NCBI RefSeq assembly: GCF_027912835.1
Contig: NZ_CP115768.1
Location: forward strand, 1,612,001 to 1,676,000
Origin: Paracoccus sediminicola
GTDB lineage: Bacteria > Pseudomonadota > Alphaproteobacteria > Rhodobacterales > Rhodobacteraceae
DNA length: 64,000 nucleotides
Direction of reading: 5' to 3'
Shown here: one piece after another, positions 1 to 9,970 of the stretch
Position numbering within the stretch: the first letter of the stretch is position 1
Layout: each line of letters starts with the position of its first letter
Position numbers and translations under genes: made by a program
The notes under the pieces: model-generated
The model's input: the letters and a program-made list of their open reading frames with translations, nothing else
Database searches by the model: none
Told to the model about the DNA's origin: nothing

Positions 1-527
1 TAATGGAAAAAGCAGCGCCGCAGAAACGCGTCGGGAAGTTCCTTCTCATTATTCGAGGTGATGACGACGATGGGCCGGTGACGGGCCTGCACCGTCTCGC
101 CGGTCTCGTAGACATGGAATTCCATCCGGTCGAGCTCCTGCAACAGGTCATTCGGGAACTCGATATCGGCCTTGTCGATCTCGTCGATCAGCAGAACCAC
201 CTTCTGCGGCGCCTCGAAGGCCTGCCAAAGCTTGCCCTTGCGGATGTAATTGGCGACGTCATGCACCCTCTCATCGCCAAGCTGGCTGTCGCGCAGCCGG
301 CTGACCGCGTCGTATTCATACAAGCCCTGCTGCGCCTTGGTGGTCGATTTGATGTTCCACTCGATGATCGGCAATCCCAGCGATTGCGCCACCTGCCGCG
401 CCAGTTCGGTCTTGCCGGTTCCGGGCTCTCCCTTCACCAGAAGGGGACGCTCCAGCGTCACGGCGGCGTTCACCGCGATGCTCAGCTCGGGCGGGGCGAC
501 GTAGGTTTCGGTCGAGGAAAACTGCAT
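1..527 (-). CDS. MoxR-family AAA+ ATPase (partial, runs off the left edge)
   Basis: The N-terminal 175 residues of a MoxR-type AAA+ ATPase are present. The family acts as a chaperone-like motor that helps metal-cofactor insertion or complex maturation, often with a VWA-domain partner. The start ATG at 527 gives MQFSSTETYVAPPELSIAVN. Walker A is GEPGTGKTEL near residue 33, Walker B is VVLLIDEID near residue 105, and a sensor-like TSNNEKELPDAFLRRC follows. The reading frame is open to base 1, so the C-terminal half lies outside the window. It is divergent from dksA with about 160 bases between them. Family assignment is firm; the client protein cannot be read from here. Confidence 0.88.
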   Translation of the reverse strand, partial: MQFSSTETYVAPPELSIAVNAAVTLERPLLVKGEPGTGKTELARQVAQSLGLPIIEWNIKSTTKAQQGLYEYDAVSRLRDSQLGDERVHDVANYIRKGKLWQAFEAPQKVVLLIDEIDKADIEFPNDLLQELDRMEFHVYETGETVQARHRPIVVITSNNEKELPDAFLRRCFFH

Positions 528-691
528 GACTCATCCTTTCCTTGCGCCGCGCAACCTAGCCGCGACCCTAGGTAGCAGCAAGCGCCGCTCGCGGACAAAT
601 GAGACCATTGCCCTAGTGACAACCCGCCGCGCTTCCTTTAAGGGGGGCGCCGAGGACCGGGGGACAGGCATCCCGATCCGTCGGAGGACGT

Positions 692-1114
692 ATGAAACCG
701 CAGATTTTCCTGCCCGATGATTATCGCCCGGCCGAAGACGAGCCGTTCATGAACGATCGCCAACTGGAATATTTCCGTCGCAAGCTCGAGACGTGGAAGT
801 CCGAATTGCTGGAACAGTCGGCAGAGACGCTGGAAGGGCTTCAGGACAGCGCGCGCAATGTGCCAGATCTGGCCGATCGTGCCTCGGAAGAGACCGACCG
901 GGCGCTTGAGCTCCGCACCCGCGACCGTCAGCGCAAGCTGGTCGGCAAGATCGACTCGGCCCTGCGGCGGATCGCGAATGGCGAATACGGCTATTGCGAA
1001 GTGACCGGCGAGCCGATCAGTCTCAAACGGCTGGATGCGCGCCCGATCGCGACGATGACCGTGGCCGCGCAGGAAAAGCACGAGCGCCGCGAGCGCGTGC
1101 ATCGCGACGACTGA
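692..1114 (+). CDS. dksA: RNA polymerase-binding transcription factor DksA (single-cysteine type)
   Basis: DksA binds the RNA polymerase secondary channel and, with ppGpp, adjusts promoter activity, for example at rRNA promoters. This 140-residue protein has the coiled coil with the acidic tip PDLADRASEE, which keeps the D-x2-D-x-A pattern needed for function. The C-terminal zinc-finger region reads GYCEVTGEPISLKRLDARP, so only one of the four classical zinc-binding cysteines remains. As I recall, Rhodobacter sphaeroides DksA is also of this reduced-cysteine type. The ATG at 692 is preceded by GGAGG. It stands alone, divergent from the MoxR gene and followed after about 50 bases by a flavin monooxygenase. 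Confidence 0.93.
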   Translation: MKPQIFLPDDYRPAEDEPFMNDRQLEYFRRKLETWKSELLEQSAETLEGLQDSARNVPDLADRASEETDRALELRTRDRQRKLVGKIDSALRRIANGEYGYCEVTGEPISLKRLDARPIATMTVAAQEKHERRERVHRDD

Positions 1115-1165
1115 CGCGGGCGCCAGCGGCTTGCGGCTCCCACAGGGAAGGGAGCGAGGGCCGGC

Positions 1166-2290
1166 ATGGGCCATCTGAAAGAGCGTGACATTACCGTGAT
1201 TGGCGGCGGCATCGCCGGGCTGACCGCCGCCCTTGCCTTGTCGCAGCGCGGAGCGCATGTGCAGGTGATGGAACGCGCCGAGGCGCTGCGCCAGCTGGGC
1301 GCGGGCATCCAGATTTCTCCGAATGCGGGCATCGTGCTCGAGACGCTCGGCCTCGGCCCCGCGCTCGATAAGATGTCATGGCGCTCGGACGGGGTTCTGC
1401 TGCACGATCATGCCGGGCGGCAGGTGGCGGCGCTGCCATTGGCCGCGCGGCGGCCTGATCTCAGCTTCCGTTTCGTCCATCGCGCCCGGCTGGTCGAATT
1501 GCTCGCCAATGCAGCAGAGAACGCCGGCGTCACGCTGACCCTCAACACGGAGATCGAGGCGTTGCCCGACGCCGCGCTGGTGATCGGGGCGGACGGGCTG
1601 CACAGCCGCGTGCGCGAGGTGCTGAATGGCCGCCGCGCGCCGTTCTTCACCGGGCAGACCGCATGGCGCGCGCTGATCTCCGATCCCGAACCCGATGCCT
1701 ATGCCCGCGTCTTCATGGGGTCGGGGCGGCATCTGGTCAGCTATCGCCTGCCCGGCGATTTGCGCAACATCGTCGCCGTGATGGAGCGCCCCGATTGGGC
1801 CGAAGAAGGCTGGTCGCATCCGGACGATCCCGAAAATCTGCGCGCCGCCTTCGCCCGGTTCGGCGGGCCGGTGCCGGGATGGCTGTCGCGGCTGGAAAAC
1901 GTCTCGAAATGGGGGCTGTTCCGCCATGACGTCGCGGAGCGCTGGCATGACGGGCGGCGGGTCATCATCGGCGATGCCGCGCATCCGACCCTGCCATTTC
2001 TGGCCCAGGGCGCGGTGCTGGCGATCGAGGATGCCTGGCTGCTGACCGAGGCTCTGGACCGGATCGAGGATCAGCAGGCGGCGCTCGCACGCTTTCAGGC
2101 GCTGCGCGCGCCGCGCGTCACCCGCATTGTCGAGGCGGCCAACGCCAATGCCCGCAATTACCATCTGCGCGGCCCGGCCCGTCTGGTGGGACATGCCGGG
2201 CTGCGGGCGATCTCACGCTTCGCCTCCGAGCGGCTGATGCGCGGTTTCGACTGGATCTATGATTACGACCCCACCGCCGAGCGGCTTTGA
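1166..2290 (+). CDS. FAD-dependent aromatic-ring monooxygenase (salicylate/3-hydroxybenzoate hydroxylase-like)
   Basis: A 374-residue flavoprotein of the UbiH/salicylate-hydroxylase group, which uses NAD(P)H and oxygen to hydroxylate an aromatic or quinone-like substrate. The N-terminal dinucleotide-binding motif is VIGGGIAGLTAALAL (about residues 12-26). GADGLHSRVRE is the middle DG-type motif, and VIIGDAAHPTLPFLAQGA (about residue 265) is the GD motif that contacts FAD ribose. A GGAAGGGAG-like ribosome site lies upstream of the ATG. No catabolic neighbours occur, so the substrate is open. It ends 21 bases before the convergent glmM stop. Confidence 0.85.
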   Translation: MGHLKERDITVIGGGIAGLTAALALSQRGAHVQVMERAEALRQLGAGIQISPNAGIVLETLGLGPALDKMSWRSDGVLLHDHAGRQVAALPLAARRPDLSFRFVHRARLVELLANAAENAGVTLTLNTEIEALPDAALVIGADGLHSRVREVLNGRRAPFFTGQTAWRALISDPEPDAYARVFMGSGRHLVSYRLPGDLRNIVAVMERPDWAEEGWSHPDDPENLRAAFARFGGPVPGWLSRLENVSKWGLFRHDVAERWHDGRRVIIGDAAHPTLPFLAQGAVLAIEDAWLLTEALDRIEDQQAALARFQALRAPRVTRIVEAANANARNYHLRGPARLVGHAGLRAISRFASERLMRGFDWIYDYDPTAERL

Positions 2291-2311
2291 CCGCCCCGGC
2301 GCGTTCCCCTG

Positions 2312-3655
2312 TCAGGCGGCGTTCTCGACCGCGGCGACGATGCTGTCGACCACCTCGCGCAGGGCGGTTTCGTCCTCGGCCTCGGCCATGACCCGGATCA
2401 GCGGCTCGGTCCCGGATTTGCGGATCAGCACCCGCCCGGCGCCGTTCAGCCGCGTCTCGCCCGAGGCGATCGCCTGCTGAACGCTGCCCGCGGAAAGCGG
2501 GTCAGAGCCCGCCGCATAGCGCACATTCTTCAGCAATTGCGGCACCGGATCGAACTGGTGAAGAAGCTCGGACGCGGTCCGGCCGGTCTCGGTCATGGCA
2601 GCGAGGAATTGCAGACCGGCGATCAGACCGTCGCCGGTGGTGGCATAATCGGTCATCACGATATGGCCGGATTGCTCGCCGCCCAGATTGAAACCTCCGG
2701 CGCGCATTCGTTCGACAACATAGCGGTCGCCGACCTTGGTCCGTTCGAGCCGCAGCCCGCGCGCGTCCAGAAACCGTTCCAACCCGAGATTGGACATCAC
2801 CGTCGCGACAAGCGCGCCGTTTTCCAGCCGGCCCTGTTCGGCCCATCGCCCGGCCATCAGCGCCATGAGCTGATCGCCATCGCCGACACGGCCCTTTTCA
2901 TCGATCAGGATCACCCGGTCCGCGTCGCCATCGAGGCAGATGCCCAGATCGGCCTTGTGGTCCAGAACCGCCTGCGCGGCGGCCTCGGGATGCGTCGAGC
3001 CGACCCCGTCATTGATGTTCAGCCCGTCCGGTTCGACACCGATCCGCACCACATCGGCGCCGAGTTCATACAGCACATCCGGCGCGGCGCGATAGGCAGC
3101 GCCATTGGCGCAATCGATCACGATTTTCATCCCGTCCAGACGCTGACGGGCGGGGAAGGTGGTCTTGGCATATTCGACATAGCGCCCGCGCCCGTCATCG
3201 ATGCGCCGGGCGCGACCGATATTCTGCGGCTCGGCGGGCCGGATCTGCCCGGCGACGATCTGCTCGATCTCGGTCTCGGCCTCGTCGGACAGCTTGAATC
3301 CGTCCGGGCCGAAGAACTTGATACCATTGTCATGGGCCGGATTGTGGCTGGCCGAGATCATGATCCCCAGATCGGCCCGCATCGAGCGGGTCAGGAATCC
3401 GACCGCGGGTGTCGGCACCGGGCCGAGAAGCAGCACATTCATCCCGGTCGAGGTCAGCCCGGCGGTCAGCGCGTTTTCCAGCATATAGCCCGACAGCCTC
3501 GTGTCCTTGCCGATCACCACGCGATGCCCGTTGCGCCCGTCGCGGCGGAAGAAACGCCCCGCCGCCGCACCGAGCCGCAGCGCCATCTCGGCGGTCATCG
3601 GATCGGTATTGGCCCGCCCTCTGACCCCATCGGTTCCGAAAAGCCTGCGCGTCAT
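2312..3655 (-). CDS. glmM: Phosphoglucosamine mutase
   Basis: GlmM converts glucosamine-6-phosphate to glucosamine-1-phosphate on the way to UDP-GlcNAc for peptidoglycan and lipopolysaccharide. The protein has 447 residues, a normal length. It starts [13 protein letters not shown]. The phosphoserine loop is [11 protein letters not shown] with Ser103 as the phosphorylated residue, the metal loop is DGDADR, and the C-terminal phosphate-binding [12 protein letters not shown] is present. Its ATG overlaps the folP stop as ATGA, so it is translationally coupled as the last gene of folB-folP-glmM. The folP-glmM pairing is common across bacteria. Confidence 0.97.
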   Translation of the reverse strand: MTRRLFGTDGVRGRANTDPMTAEMALRLGAAAGRFFRRDGRNGHRVVIGKDTRLSGYMLENALTAGLTSTGMNVLLLGPVPTPAVGFLTRSMRADLGIMISASHNPAHDNGIKFFGPDGFKLSDEAETEIEQIVAGQIRPAEPQNIGRARRIDDGRGRYVEYAKTTFPARQRLDGMKIVIDCANGAAYRAAPDVLYELGADVVRIGVEPDGLNINDGVGSTHPEAAAQAVLDHKADLGICLDGDADRVILIDEKGRVGDGDQLMALMAGRWAEQGRLENGALVATVMSNLGLERFLDARGLRLERTKVGDRYVVERMRAGGFNLGGEQSGHIVMTDYATTGDGLIAGLQFLAAMTETGRTASELLHQFDPVPQLLKNVRYAAGSDPLSAGSVQQAIASGETRLNGAGRVLIRKSGTEPLIRVMAEAEDETALREVVDSIVAAVENAA

Positions 3656-4632
3656 ATCCCTGTCCTTTCAGTAAGGGCCCGCCACATGGCCAGCCCCTGC
3701 GTGAGTTGCGCCACATCGTGAACGCGGTGCATCTGCACCCCCTGCCCGATCGCGGCAAGCGTCACCGCCAATGTCCCCGGCCCGCGCTGCCACGCGTCGG
3801 CGGCGCCGGTGATCTCGCCGATGAAGCGCTTGCGAGAGACCCCCAGCAGAACCGGGCATCCCAGCCCATGAAATAGACTGATGCGTTCGAGAATCGCAAG
3901 ATTATGCGCCCGTGTCTTGCCGAAACCGATACCCGGGTCGACCAGGATGCGGTCACGCGCGATACCGGCCGCCTCGGCCCGCGCCACCCGCTCCGACAGC
4001 GCGTCATAGACGTCCAGCAGGACATGATCGTATCGCGGGTCGTCCTGCATCGTTGCCGGCACGCCCTGGGCATGCATGAGGCAGACCGGGACGCCGGCCT
4101 CTGCCACAAGCCGCGACAGGCCGGGATCGAAATCGAGGCCCGAGACATCATTGACCAGCACCGCGCCGGCATCGAGCGCGGCGCGGGCGACCGCCGCCTT
4201 GCGGGTATCGACCGAGACCGGGATCTCGGGGCTGAGCGCGGAGATAGCGGGCAGGATCCGCGCCGTCTCTTCCGCGACCGTGACATCGGCGGCGCCGGGG
4301 CGCGTCGATTCACCGCCGATATCCAGAAGATCCGCCCCGGCCGCGATCAGTGCGCGGCCCTGCGCGGTCGCTTCATAGCGTCCACCATCCGAGAAACTGT
4401 CCGGCGTCGCGTTCACGATGCCCATGATCGAGGGACGCGCCATCCCGATCCCGCAAACCGGCGCGCGCGGTGAAATGAGCCGCTCGACGATACCCGGCGG
4501 CGCATCGCTTGCCGGAACGATCCGGGGCGGGGCATCGCGTGACAGACGCTCCAGCCGTGAAAAACGGGCCCAGCCTCCGGCCAGATTGAGCTCGCCCGTG
4601 AACTCGGGGATGGGCCGCCAATAGGCGCTCAT
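3652..4632 (-). CDS. folP: Dihydropteroate synthase
   Basis: FolP condenses pABA with dihydropterin pyrophosphate to give dihydropteroate and is the sulfonamide target. Motifs in order are [46 protein letters not shown] and [13 protein letters not shown]. The chosen ATG at 4632 overlaps the folB stop (ATGA) and gives 326 residues; the open frame continues upstream, but only by running through folB. The core domain is preceded by about 65 extra residues without recognised motifs, so the protein is longer than the usual ~280. It is the middle gene of the leftward folB-folP-glmM unit. Confidence 0.95.
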   Translation of the reverse strand: MSAYWRPIPEFTGELNLAGGWARFSRLERLSRDAPPRIVPASDAPPGIVERLISPRAPVCGIGMARPSIMGIVNATPDSFSDGGRYEATAQGRALIAAGADLLDIGGESTRPGAADVTVAEETARILPAISALSPEIPVSVDTRKAAVARAALDAGAVLVNDVSGLDFDPGLSRLVAEAGVPVCLMHAQGVPATMQDDPRYDHVLLDVYDALSERVARAEAAGIARDRILVDPGIGFGKTRAHNLAILERISLFHGLGCPVLLGVSRKRFIGEITGAADAWQRGPGTLAVTLAAIGQGVQMHRVHDVAQLTQGLAMWRALTERTGI

Positions 4633-5411
4633 GCGGTGATCCGCCGCGTCGGGATGGCGCCGGGCATCTCGGGCATCGCGCGGTCTTCGGGCAAGGCAAG
4701 ATCGAGCCGGCGCGCGCCGATCCGTTCCGCCAGCCACAGCGCGAGGGACAGCGGATCGGCCTCCAGCCCGGCCACATCCGCCGCCATGCGCGCCGGGGCC
4801 CAGACGATGGGCCTGGCCTCTTTCACCGCCCAATCGAGTTCGGTCCGGCTGTCGGCCACATCCAGCCCGAGCCGGCCGCCCAGCGCCCATGCCGCCTGAT
4901 CGAGCGCCAGAAGCGCGACCCGGCGCTCGTTTCCGCCGCTCGGCAGTGGCAGGTCGGGCGCGTCGGGGGTGAGGATCACCGCCCCATCGGGAAGCGGTAT
5001 ATCGGCACCGTGAAACAGCACCAGCGGCGCGAGTGCGGCCCCTTCGGCATCGACCCGGCCCCGTCGTCGATGCAGCGTTACGCCAAGCGCGCCGGGAATG
5101 CGGTCCAGTTTTTCGATGGTGACGCGCACATGCGCCGCGCGGGGATGGGCAAGCACCTCGGCGGCGATTTTTTCGGCCAGCGTCTCCAGCAGGTTGAAGC
5201 GCTGATCGGCAAGCCCATGCGCCACCGCATCGCTCAGCACGTCATAGGACAGGATCCGGTCGACATCATCGGCCACACCGATCACCGGCGCGGCGAGATC
5301 CACCGTCAGGTTGAACCGCAGCCTCTGGGTCTGACCACGCTCGGACTGGAACGCGCCGATATCGGCGTCCAGCTCGTAATCGCGCAGATGGATCTGATCG
5401 GGCTCATCCAT
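4629..5411 (-). CDS. folB: Dihydroneopterin aldolase with an extra C-terminal domain
   Basis: Residues 1 to about 120 match FolB, which cleaves dihydroneopterin to hydroxymethyl-dihydropterin and glycolaldehyde. The visible features are [20 protein letters not shown], the segment [17 protein letters not shown], and the catalytic-lysine region [15 protein letters not shown]. About 140 further residues ([20 protein letters not shown] onward) form a second region not found in the classical ~120-residue enzyme. I do not recognise this tail. The ATG at 5411 gives 260 residues; the frame is open further upstream but crosses the terminator hairpin. It heads the leftward folB-folP-glmM operon with ATGA overlap to folP. 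Confidence 0.87.
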   Translation of the reverse strand: MDEPDQIHLRDYELDADIGAFQSERGQTQRLRFNLTVDLAAPVIGVADDVDRILSYDVLSDAVAHGLADQRFNLLETLAEKIAAEVLAHPRAAHVRVTIEKLDRIPGALGVTLHRRRGRVDAEGAALAPLVLFHGADIPLPDGAVILTPDAPDLPLPSGGNERRVALLALDQAAWALGGRLGLDVADSRTELDWAVKEARPIVWAPARMAADVAGLEADPLSLALWLAERIGARRLDLALPEDRAMPEMPGAIPTRRITA

Positions 5412-5423
5412 GCTTTCCCAATT

Positions 5424-5456
5424 CCAAAGAAAACGCCCCGCCGCAAGGGGCGGGGC
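5424..5456 (-). terminator. Rho-independent terminator after the sleB-like gene
   Basis: On the minus strand GCCCCGCC, a six-base loop and GGCGGGGC form a perfect 8-bp stem, followed by GTTTTCTTT. It lies between the stop of the SleB-type hydrolase and the folB start, so it separates the two units. Confidence 0.8.
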
Positions 5457-5511
5457 AGGTCCAGGCAGGGAAAACGATGGAAGGCGCAGGGCGCCTTGCC
5501 TGAAATCGGCC

Positions 5512-6015
5512 TCAGTTCGAGGCGACGCGGCGGCCGTTGCGATAGAAGATGTGGCTGCCGATCTTGGTGGTGCGGGTAAAGCGATGCGACCACGAGGGGC
5601 GCACGGCGGTGGTGTGGAAATAGGTGGCACCGTCGGTCAGGCTGCGCGGCGCGCCGGCCAGAGCGTCAGCGGCGATCTGCCGGGCTCGGGCGGCGGCGGC
5701 GGCATTCGCCATGCGCAGCCCCTTCTTATAGCTGAACTGACCGCGCTGATAAACGACACCGCAGACCGAATTCGGGAAGGCACCGCTGTCAACGCGATTC
5801 AGGATCACTTCGGCCACGGCGCGCTGACCGCTGCGTCCCTCGCCCCGTGCCTCGAAATACAGCGCCTCGGTCAGGCAGTTCAGCGAATCGGCACCGCCAT
5901 AGCCGGCCTGGGTCAGCGTCTCGGGACCGGTGGCGGGATCGGCGGTGGCGGCAACCGGCAGCGCGAGCGATGCGCTCAGAACAAGCGCGGCCAGTTTACG
6001 GGGCAGTTTCGGCAT
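5512..6015 (-). CDS. SleB-family cell wall hydrolase, secreted
   Basis: A 167-residue exported protein related to spore-cortex lytic enzyme SleB and other Hydrolase_2 peptidoglycan hydrolases. The N-terminus has a signal peptide ([20 protein letters not shown], then ATADPA). The mature domain holds [20 protein letters not shown] with the catalytic glutamate region, then ILNRV, and a C-terminal block [14 protein letters not shown] ending IGSHIFYR. It likely acts in the periplasm on peptidoglycan remodelling. It is monocistronic, with a terminator on the folB side and 231 bases of non-coding DNA upstream. Confidence 0.88.
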   Translation of the reverse strand: MPKLPRKLAALVLSASLALPVAATADPATGPETLTQAGYGGADSLNCLTEALYFEARGEGRSGQRAVAEVILNRVDSGAFPNSVCGVVYQRGQFSYKKGLRMANAAAAARARQIAADALAGAPRSLTDGATYFHTTAVRPSWSHRFTRTTKIGSHIFYRNGRRVASN

Positions 6016-6204
6016 GTGGCAGTTTCCTGTCTCGATGAACGGATGGGCCGAGCAGAGGCCCCTTGTCTCGGCGGGCTAACTACACAGATCGGATCAGTTG
6101 CGGCCAGTTCAGAGCCGCTCCGGTTCCGGAGTTTCGGGATTTGCCGTCAGTTTGGGCAATTTCTCGCCGACGCAATCAGGCTGAACTGGCAAGTTCGCGC
6201 CATT

Positions 6205-6219
6205 TCGCACTTGCAGCAA
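6205..6219 (-). repeat. 15-bp inverted repeat, copy A (downstream of the PPDK-like gene)
   Basis: Read on the minus strand this is TTGCTGCAAGTGCGA. The identical 15-mer occurs on the plus strand at 8821-8835, so the pair brackets the PPDK-like gene in opposite orientation. The core TTGC-T-GCAA is itself palindromic. This copy also lies about 190 bases upstream of the SleB-type gene. The rest of the 6016-6246 gap shows nothing else I can name. Confidence 0.55.
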
Positions 6220-6246
6220 GACTGTGTGACGGCCAAGCGCCCCGAA

Positions 6247-8790
6247 TCAACGGGTTTTCGCCTCGCGGCTGCGAATCGATTCCTGCGCCGCAGCGAGACG
6301 GGCCACCGGCACGCGGAAGGGCGAGCACGAGATATAATCCAGCCCGGCGCGGTGGCAAAAGGCGATGGATTGCGGGTTGCCGCCATGTTCGCCGCAGACA
6401 GCAATGGTGATGTCAGGCTTGACCTCGCGGGCGCGGCTGGCGCCGGTCAGCAACAGCTCGCCTACCCCGTCCTCATCGAGGATATGGAACGGGTCCTCGT
6501 CATAGACGCCCTGCTGCACATAGGCACCCATGAAGCGCCCGGCATCGTCGCGCGACAGGCCATAGGTCATCTGCGTCAGGTCGTTTGTGCCGAAGGACAG
6601 AAAGGCCGAATGCCGCGCAATATCGCCCGAGCGCAGCGCCGCGCGCGGGGTTTCGACCATCACGCCAAGCCGATAGGCGAAGTCGCGGCCGGTCTCGTTG
6701 CGCACGGCCGCAGCAACGGCATCGATGCGGTTCTTGACGATCTCGACCTCGCGCCGGGCGCTGACCAGCGGGATCATGATCTCGGGGACCACGGCCTCGC
6801 CGGTCGAGGCGGTGGCGATGGCGGCCTCGAAGATGGCGCGGGCCTGCATGTCATAGATTTCGGGCACGGTCAGGCCAAGCCGCACGCCGCGCATCCCGAG
6901 CATCGGGTTGAACTCGGTCAGCGCCTCGATCCGCCGGGTCACGTCAGAAAGCGGCAGGTCGAGCGATTCGGCGAGTTCGCGGATCCCGTCGCGTTCCTGC
7001 GGAAGAAACTCGTGCAGCGGCGGGTCGAACAGCCGGATCGTCACCGGGTGCCCTGCCATGATGCGGAACAGCTCGGCAAAATCCTGGCGCTGGATCGGCA
7101 GCAGACGGGCCAGAGCGACGCGGCGATCCTCGGGGCTGTCGGCGAAGATCATCTCGCGCATGATCGGCAGACGCATCTCGTCGAAGAACATATGCTCGGT
7201 CCGGCACAGGCCGATTCCCTCGGCGCTGAACATGCGCGCGGTGCGGGCATCCTCGGGCGTGTCCGCATTGGCCCGCACGCCGAGGTCGCGCACCGCATCG
7301 GCCCAGTCGAGCAACTGGTTGAAGCTTTCATCGAGCGCCGGTTCCAGCATCTCGGCCGAACCCGACAGCACTTCGCCCGAGGTGCCGTCGATGGTGATCT
7401 CGTCGCCTTCCTTGAACTGGCGCTTGCCGGCGCGGAGGATGCGGGCGCGGGCGTCGATGCTGATGCCGGTGGCGCCCACGATGCAAGGCAGGCCCAACCC
7501 CCGCGCAATCACCGCCGCGTGGCTGGTCATACCGCCGCGTTCCGTGAGCACCGCGACGGCGGCATGCATGCCGCGGATATCCTCGGGCGCGGTTTCGCGG
7601 CGCACCAGGACGCAGGCTTCACCGCGCGCCGCGCAGGCCTGCGCCGCCGTTGCCGAGAACACGATCCGTCCGGTCGCCGCACCGGGGCTGGCGTCGATGC
7701 CGCGGGCGATGATGTCGCGGGGCGCGCGCGGATCGACCTGATAATGCATGAGCTCGGACAAGGCGCGCGGCTCGACCCGCATCACCGCCTCGTCAGGCGG
7801 GATCACCCCGTCCTCGGCCAGCGACACCGCTATGCGCACCGCGCTCCGCGAGGAGCGCTGCACCCGCAGCGCATCGATGATGGACAACGCGCCGTCCGAG
7901 ATCACGAATTCGATCTGCATTTCGTCACGCAGACGGATCCGCGCGGCGCGGCAGTATTCCACAAGATCCGAGAAAGCCTCGGGGGCCACATCCTCAAGCG
8001 CCGGGCCGCGCGCGTCCCTTGTGAGATACAGCGTCTCGGCCCCCTCGGCGCGGGTCGGGCCGTGCATCTGGCCCCGGAAGCGCCCGTTGATCCCCGGCGA
8101 GCCGGTCACGCTGTCGATCAGCTGGATCGTCCCCGAGCCGGTAACCCCCGGCCCTACCGCAAGCGCCATCTGCTGCACCACAAGACCCAGAGGCGCCTCT
8201 TCCGGCGCGCCCTTGGCCTGGCGCAAGAGACGCGCCGTGGGCGATTCCCACGCGCGTGCCATCGAGCGCAGCACCTCGGTCAGCTGTCGCGTCGGATCCT
8301 GCGGAAAATCCTCGTCCATCTCGGCGCGATAGGCGGCAAGCGCCCGATCGAGCGCGCCCTCGCCGCTTTCGGCGAACATGTCGGGATCGAGCCGCGCCAC
8401 GTTGATCGCATAGGATTGCACGAAAGCGAGATAGATCGCATCCGCCGCATCGCGCCCATGCGATGCGATCAGCCCGGCATAGCAGTCGTCGTTGATGCCG
8501 ACATTCAGCACCGTTCCCGGCCCGCCCCATTCCGGGTTCACCGCCGAAGGCCGCACGATGACCAACCCGTCGCCATCGGCAAAAAGCGGCGCAAGCTGCT
8601 TGGCATCGGGCATCACCCCCTGCGCCATCGCATGCACCGCTTTGGCGGCAATCGCGAAGGATCGCGGCACCGGAAGATCCATCCGCACCAGACGTTGCAG
8701 GCATTTCGCCCGCCAGCCATGCACATCCGTCGCCACCCCGGAGGTCGCGGTGATTTCAACGATATCGTTCGGATCAACGGAGCGTGTCAT
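6247..8790 (-). CDS. PPDK/PEP-synthase-like phosphotransferase with degenerate ATP-grasp domain
   Basis: An 847-residue homologue of pyruvate phosphate dikinase. The swivelling phosphohistidine domain is intact: [20 protein letters not shown] with His424. So is the C-terminal PEP/pyruvate barrel: [43 protein letters not shown] and [18 protein letters not shown]. The N-terminal nucleotide-binding region is eroded. The GGKGANL lysine motif is replaced around residues 24-31 (VHGWRAKC). The usual acidic and Gln residues near the end of that domain read [18 protein letters not shown], where only one of the two acidic residues remains. It may bind PEP or accept phosphate from a partner rather than act as a true PPDK. 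It is divergent from selD. Confidence 0.82.
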   Translation of the reverse strand: MTRSVDPNDIVEITATSGVATDVHGWRAKCLQRLVRMDLPVPRSFAIAAKAVHAMAQGVMPDAKQLAPLFADGDGLVIVRPSAVNPEWGGPGTVLNVGINDDCYAGLIASHGRDAADAIYLAFVQSYAINVARLDPDMFAESGEGALDRALAAYRAEMDEDFPQDPTRQLTEVLRSMARAWESPTARLLRQAKGAPEEAPLGLVVQQMALAVGPGVTGSGTIQLIDSVTGSPGINGRFRGQMHGPTRAEGAETLYLTRDARGPALEDVAPEAFSDLVEYCRAARIRLRDEMQIEFVISDGALSIIDALRVQRSSRSAVRIAVSLAEDGVIPPDEAVMRVEPRALSELMHYQVDPRAPRDIIARGIDASPGAATGRIVFSATAAQACAARGEACVLVRRETAPEDIRGMHAAVAVLTERGGMTSHAAVIARGLGLPCIVGATGISIDARARILRAGKRQFKEGDEITIDGTSGEVLSGSAEMLEPALDESFNQLLDWADAVRDLGVRANADTPEDARTARMFSAEGIGLCRTEHMFFDEMRLPIMREMIFADSPEDRRVALARLLPIQRQDFAELFRIMAGHPVTIRLFDPPLHEFLPQERDGIRELAESLDLPLSDVTRRIEALTEFNPMLGMRGVRLGLTVPEIYDMQARAIFEAAIATASTGEAVVPEIMIPLVSARREVEIVKNRIDAVAAAVRNETGRDFAYRLGVMVETPRAALRSGDIARHSAFLSFGTNDLTQMTYGLSRDDAGRFMGAYVQQGVYDEDPFHILDEDGVGELLLTGASRAREVKPDITIAVCGEHGGNPQSIAFCHRAGLDYISCSPFRVPVARLAAAQESIRSREAKTR

Positions 8791-8820
8791 CTTGGCGTCA
8801 CCTTACGCATGGCGTCGCTT

Positions 8821-8835
8821 TTGCTGCAAGTGCGA
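8821..8835 (+). repeat. 15-bp inverted repeat, copy B (upstream of the PPDK-like gene)
   Basis: TTGCTGCAAGTGCGA, 31 bases before the PPDK-like start and 60 bases before selD. It is identical to the minus-strand copy at 6205-6219. Its place in the divergent promoter region suggests a regulator-binding site; that is inference. Confidence 0.5.
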
Positions 8836-8895
8836 GATAAGCGCTGTCCATTGCTTTTCTACAGCATTAACATGACCTCAAACGATGGAGACAGC

Positions 8896-9921
8896 ATGAA
8901 ACTCACCGAACTGGCCCATGGTGGCGGATGCGGATGCAAGCTTGGCCCTGCGGTGCTGAGTGAATTGCTGGCCGATCAGCCGGTGGCGCAGATGTTTCCG
9001 CAGCTTCTTGTCGGAAATGCGGAATCGGATGACGCTGCGGTCTGGCAGATCGACGAAAACACTTGCGTGGTCGCGACGACGGATTTCTTCATGCCGATGG
9101 TCGACGATGCCCGCGCCTTCGGTCGGATCGCGGCGACCAATGCGATTTCGGATATCTATGCGATGGGCGGAAAGCCGATCATGGCGCTGGCGATCCTCGG
9201 GATGCCGATCAATGTGATGGACGCAGCCACCATCCGCGAGATCCTCGCCGGCGGCGCCGATATCTGCGCCGAGGCAGGCATTCCGATTGCCGGAGGTCAC
9301 TCCATCGACGCGCCCGAGCCGATCTATGGGCTGGCGGTGATCGGGCTGTGCTCGCCCGAACAGATCCGCCGCAATGGCGGGGCGCAGCCGGGTGACGCGC
9401 TGATCCTGACCAAGCCGGTGGGCGTCGGGATCTATTCCAATGCCATCAAGAAGGGCAGCGCGACCGAGGCCGATATCGCCGAGATGATCGACAGCTGCAC
9501 CACGCTGAACAGGATCGGGCAGGATCTTTCCGCGCTGCCAGAGGTCCATGCCATCACCGATGTCACCGGGTTCGGCGTGCTGGGTCACGGGTTGGAGATG
9601 GCGCGCGGCGCGGCTTGCGGGCTGCGCATCGAGCGGAACGCGGTGCCGCTGCTGCGCCGCGCGGCAGAACTGGCCGAGACCGGGCACCGCACCGGCGCAA
9701 GCGACAGGAATTGGGACGCGGTGGGCGATTCGGTGCGTCTGCCAGACGGCATGACCGAGGCCCAAAGGACCATCCTGACCGATCCACAGACCTCTGGCGG
9801 GCTGTTGGTCGCCGTGGCAGCCGATGCAGCCGACGCCGTGCTGGCCCGCATTCGCCAGCGGCATCCGGCGGCGGCGATCATCGGCGTGACAACCGATGAT
9901 AGCGGGATCGAGGTGATCTGA
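8896..9921 (+). CDS. selD: Selenide, water dikinase (selenophosphate synthase)
   Basis: SelD makes selenophosphate from selenide and ATP, the donor for selenocysteine and for 2-selenouridine in tRNA. The N-terminus [15 protein letters not shown] carries the catalytic Cys12 and Lys15 (Cys17 and Lys20 in E. coli numbering), so this form uses cysteine, not selenocysteine. [35 protein letters not shown] and [12 protein letters not shown] are the conserved AIRS/PurM-fold segments. The ATG at 8896 has GGAG about seven bases upstream; 341 residues. No selA, selB, selC or mnmH lies in the window, so the use of the selenophosphate cannot be decided here. Confidence 0.96.
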   Translation: MKLTELAHGGGCGCKLGPAVLSELLADQPVAQMFPQLLVGNAESDDAAVWQIDENTCVVATTDFFMPMVDDARAFGRIAATNAISDIYAMGGKPIMALAILGMPINVMDAATIREILAGGADICAEAGIPIAGGHSIDAPEPIYGLAVIGLCSPEQIRRNGGAQPGDALILTKPVGVGIYSNAIKKGSATEADIAEMIDSCTTLNRIGQDLSALPEVHAITDVTGFGVLGHGLEMARGAACGLRIERNAVPLLRRAAELAETGHRTGASDRNWDAVGDSVRLPDGMTEAQRTILTDPQTSGGLLVAVAADAADAVLARIRQRHPAAAIIGVTTDDSGIEVI

Positions 9922-9929
9922 ACGCGAAA

Positions 9930-9950
9930 GGGCGACGCCAGGCGCCGCCC
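9930..9950 (-). terminator. Hairpin between convergent selD and lipoprotein genes
   Basis: GGGCGACGC and GCGCCGCCC can pair with one imperfect position. On the minus strand it is followed by only TTTCG, so it is a weak intrinsic terminator that could serve either convergent gene. Confidence 0.35.
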
Positions 9951-9970
9951 CTCACATGATTTCGCCGGGA

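Noticed and set aside
5410..9921. A 1,503-codon open frame on the plus strand ending in selD.
   Set aside because: Only the last 341 codons (from 8896) show SelD motifs; the rest is antisense to sleB-like and PPDK-like genes, kept open by high GC.
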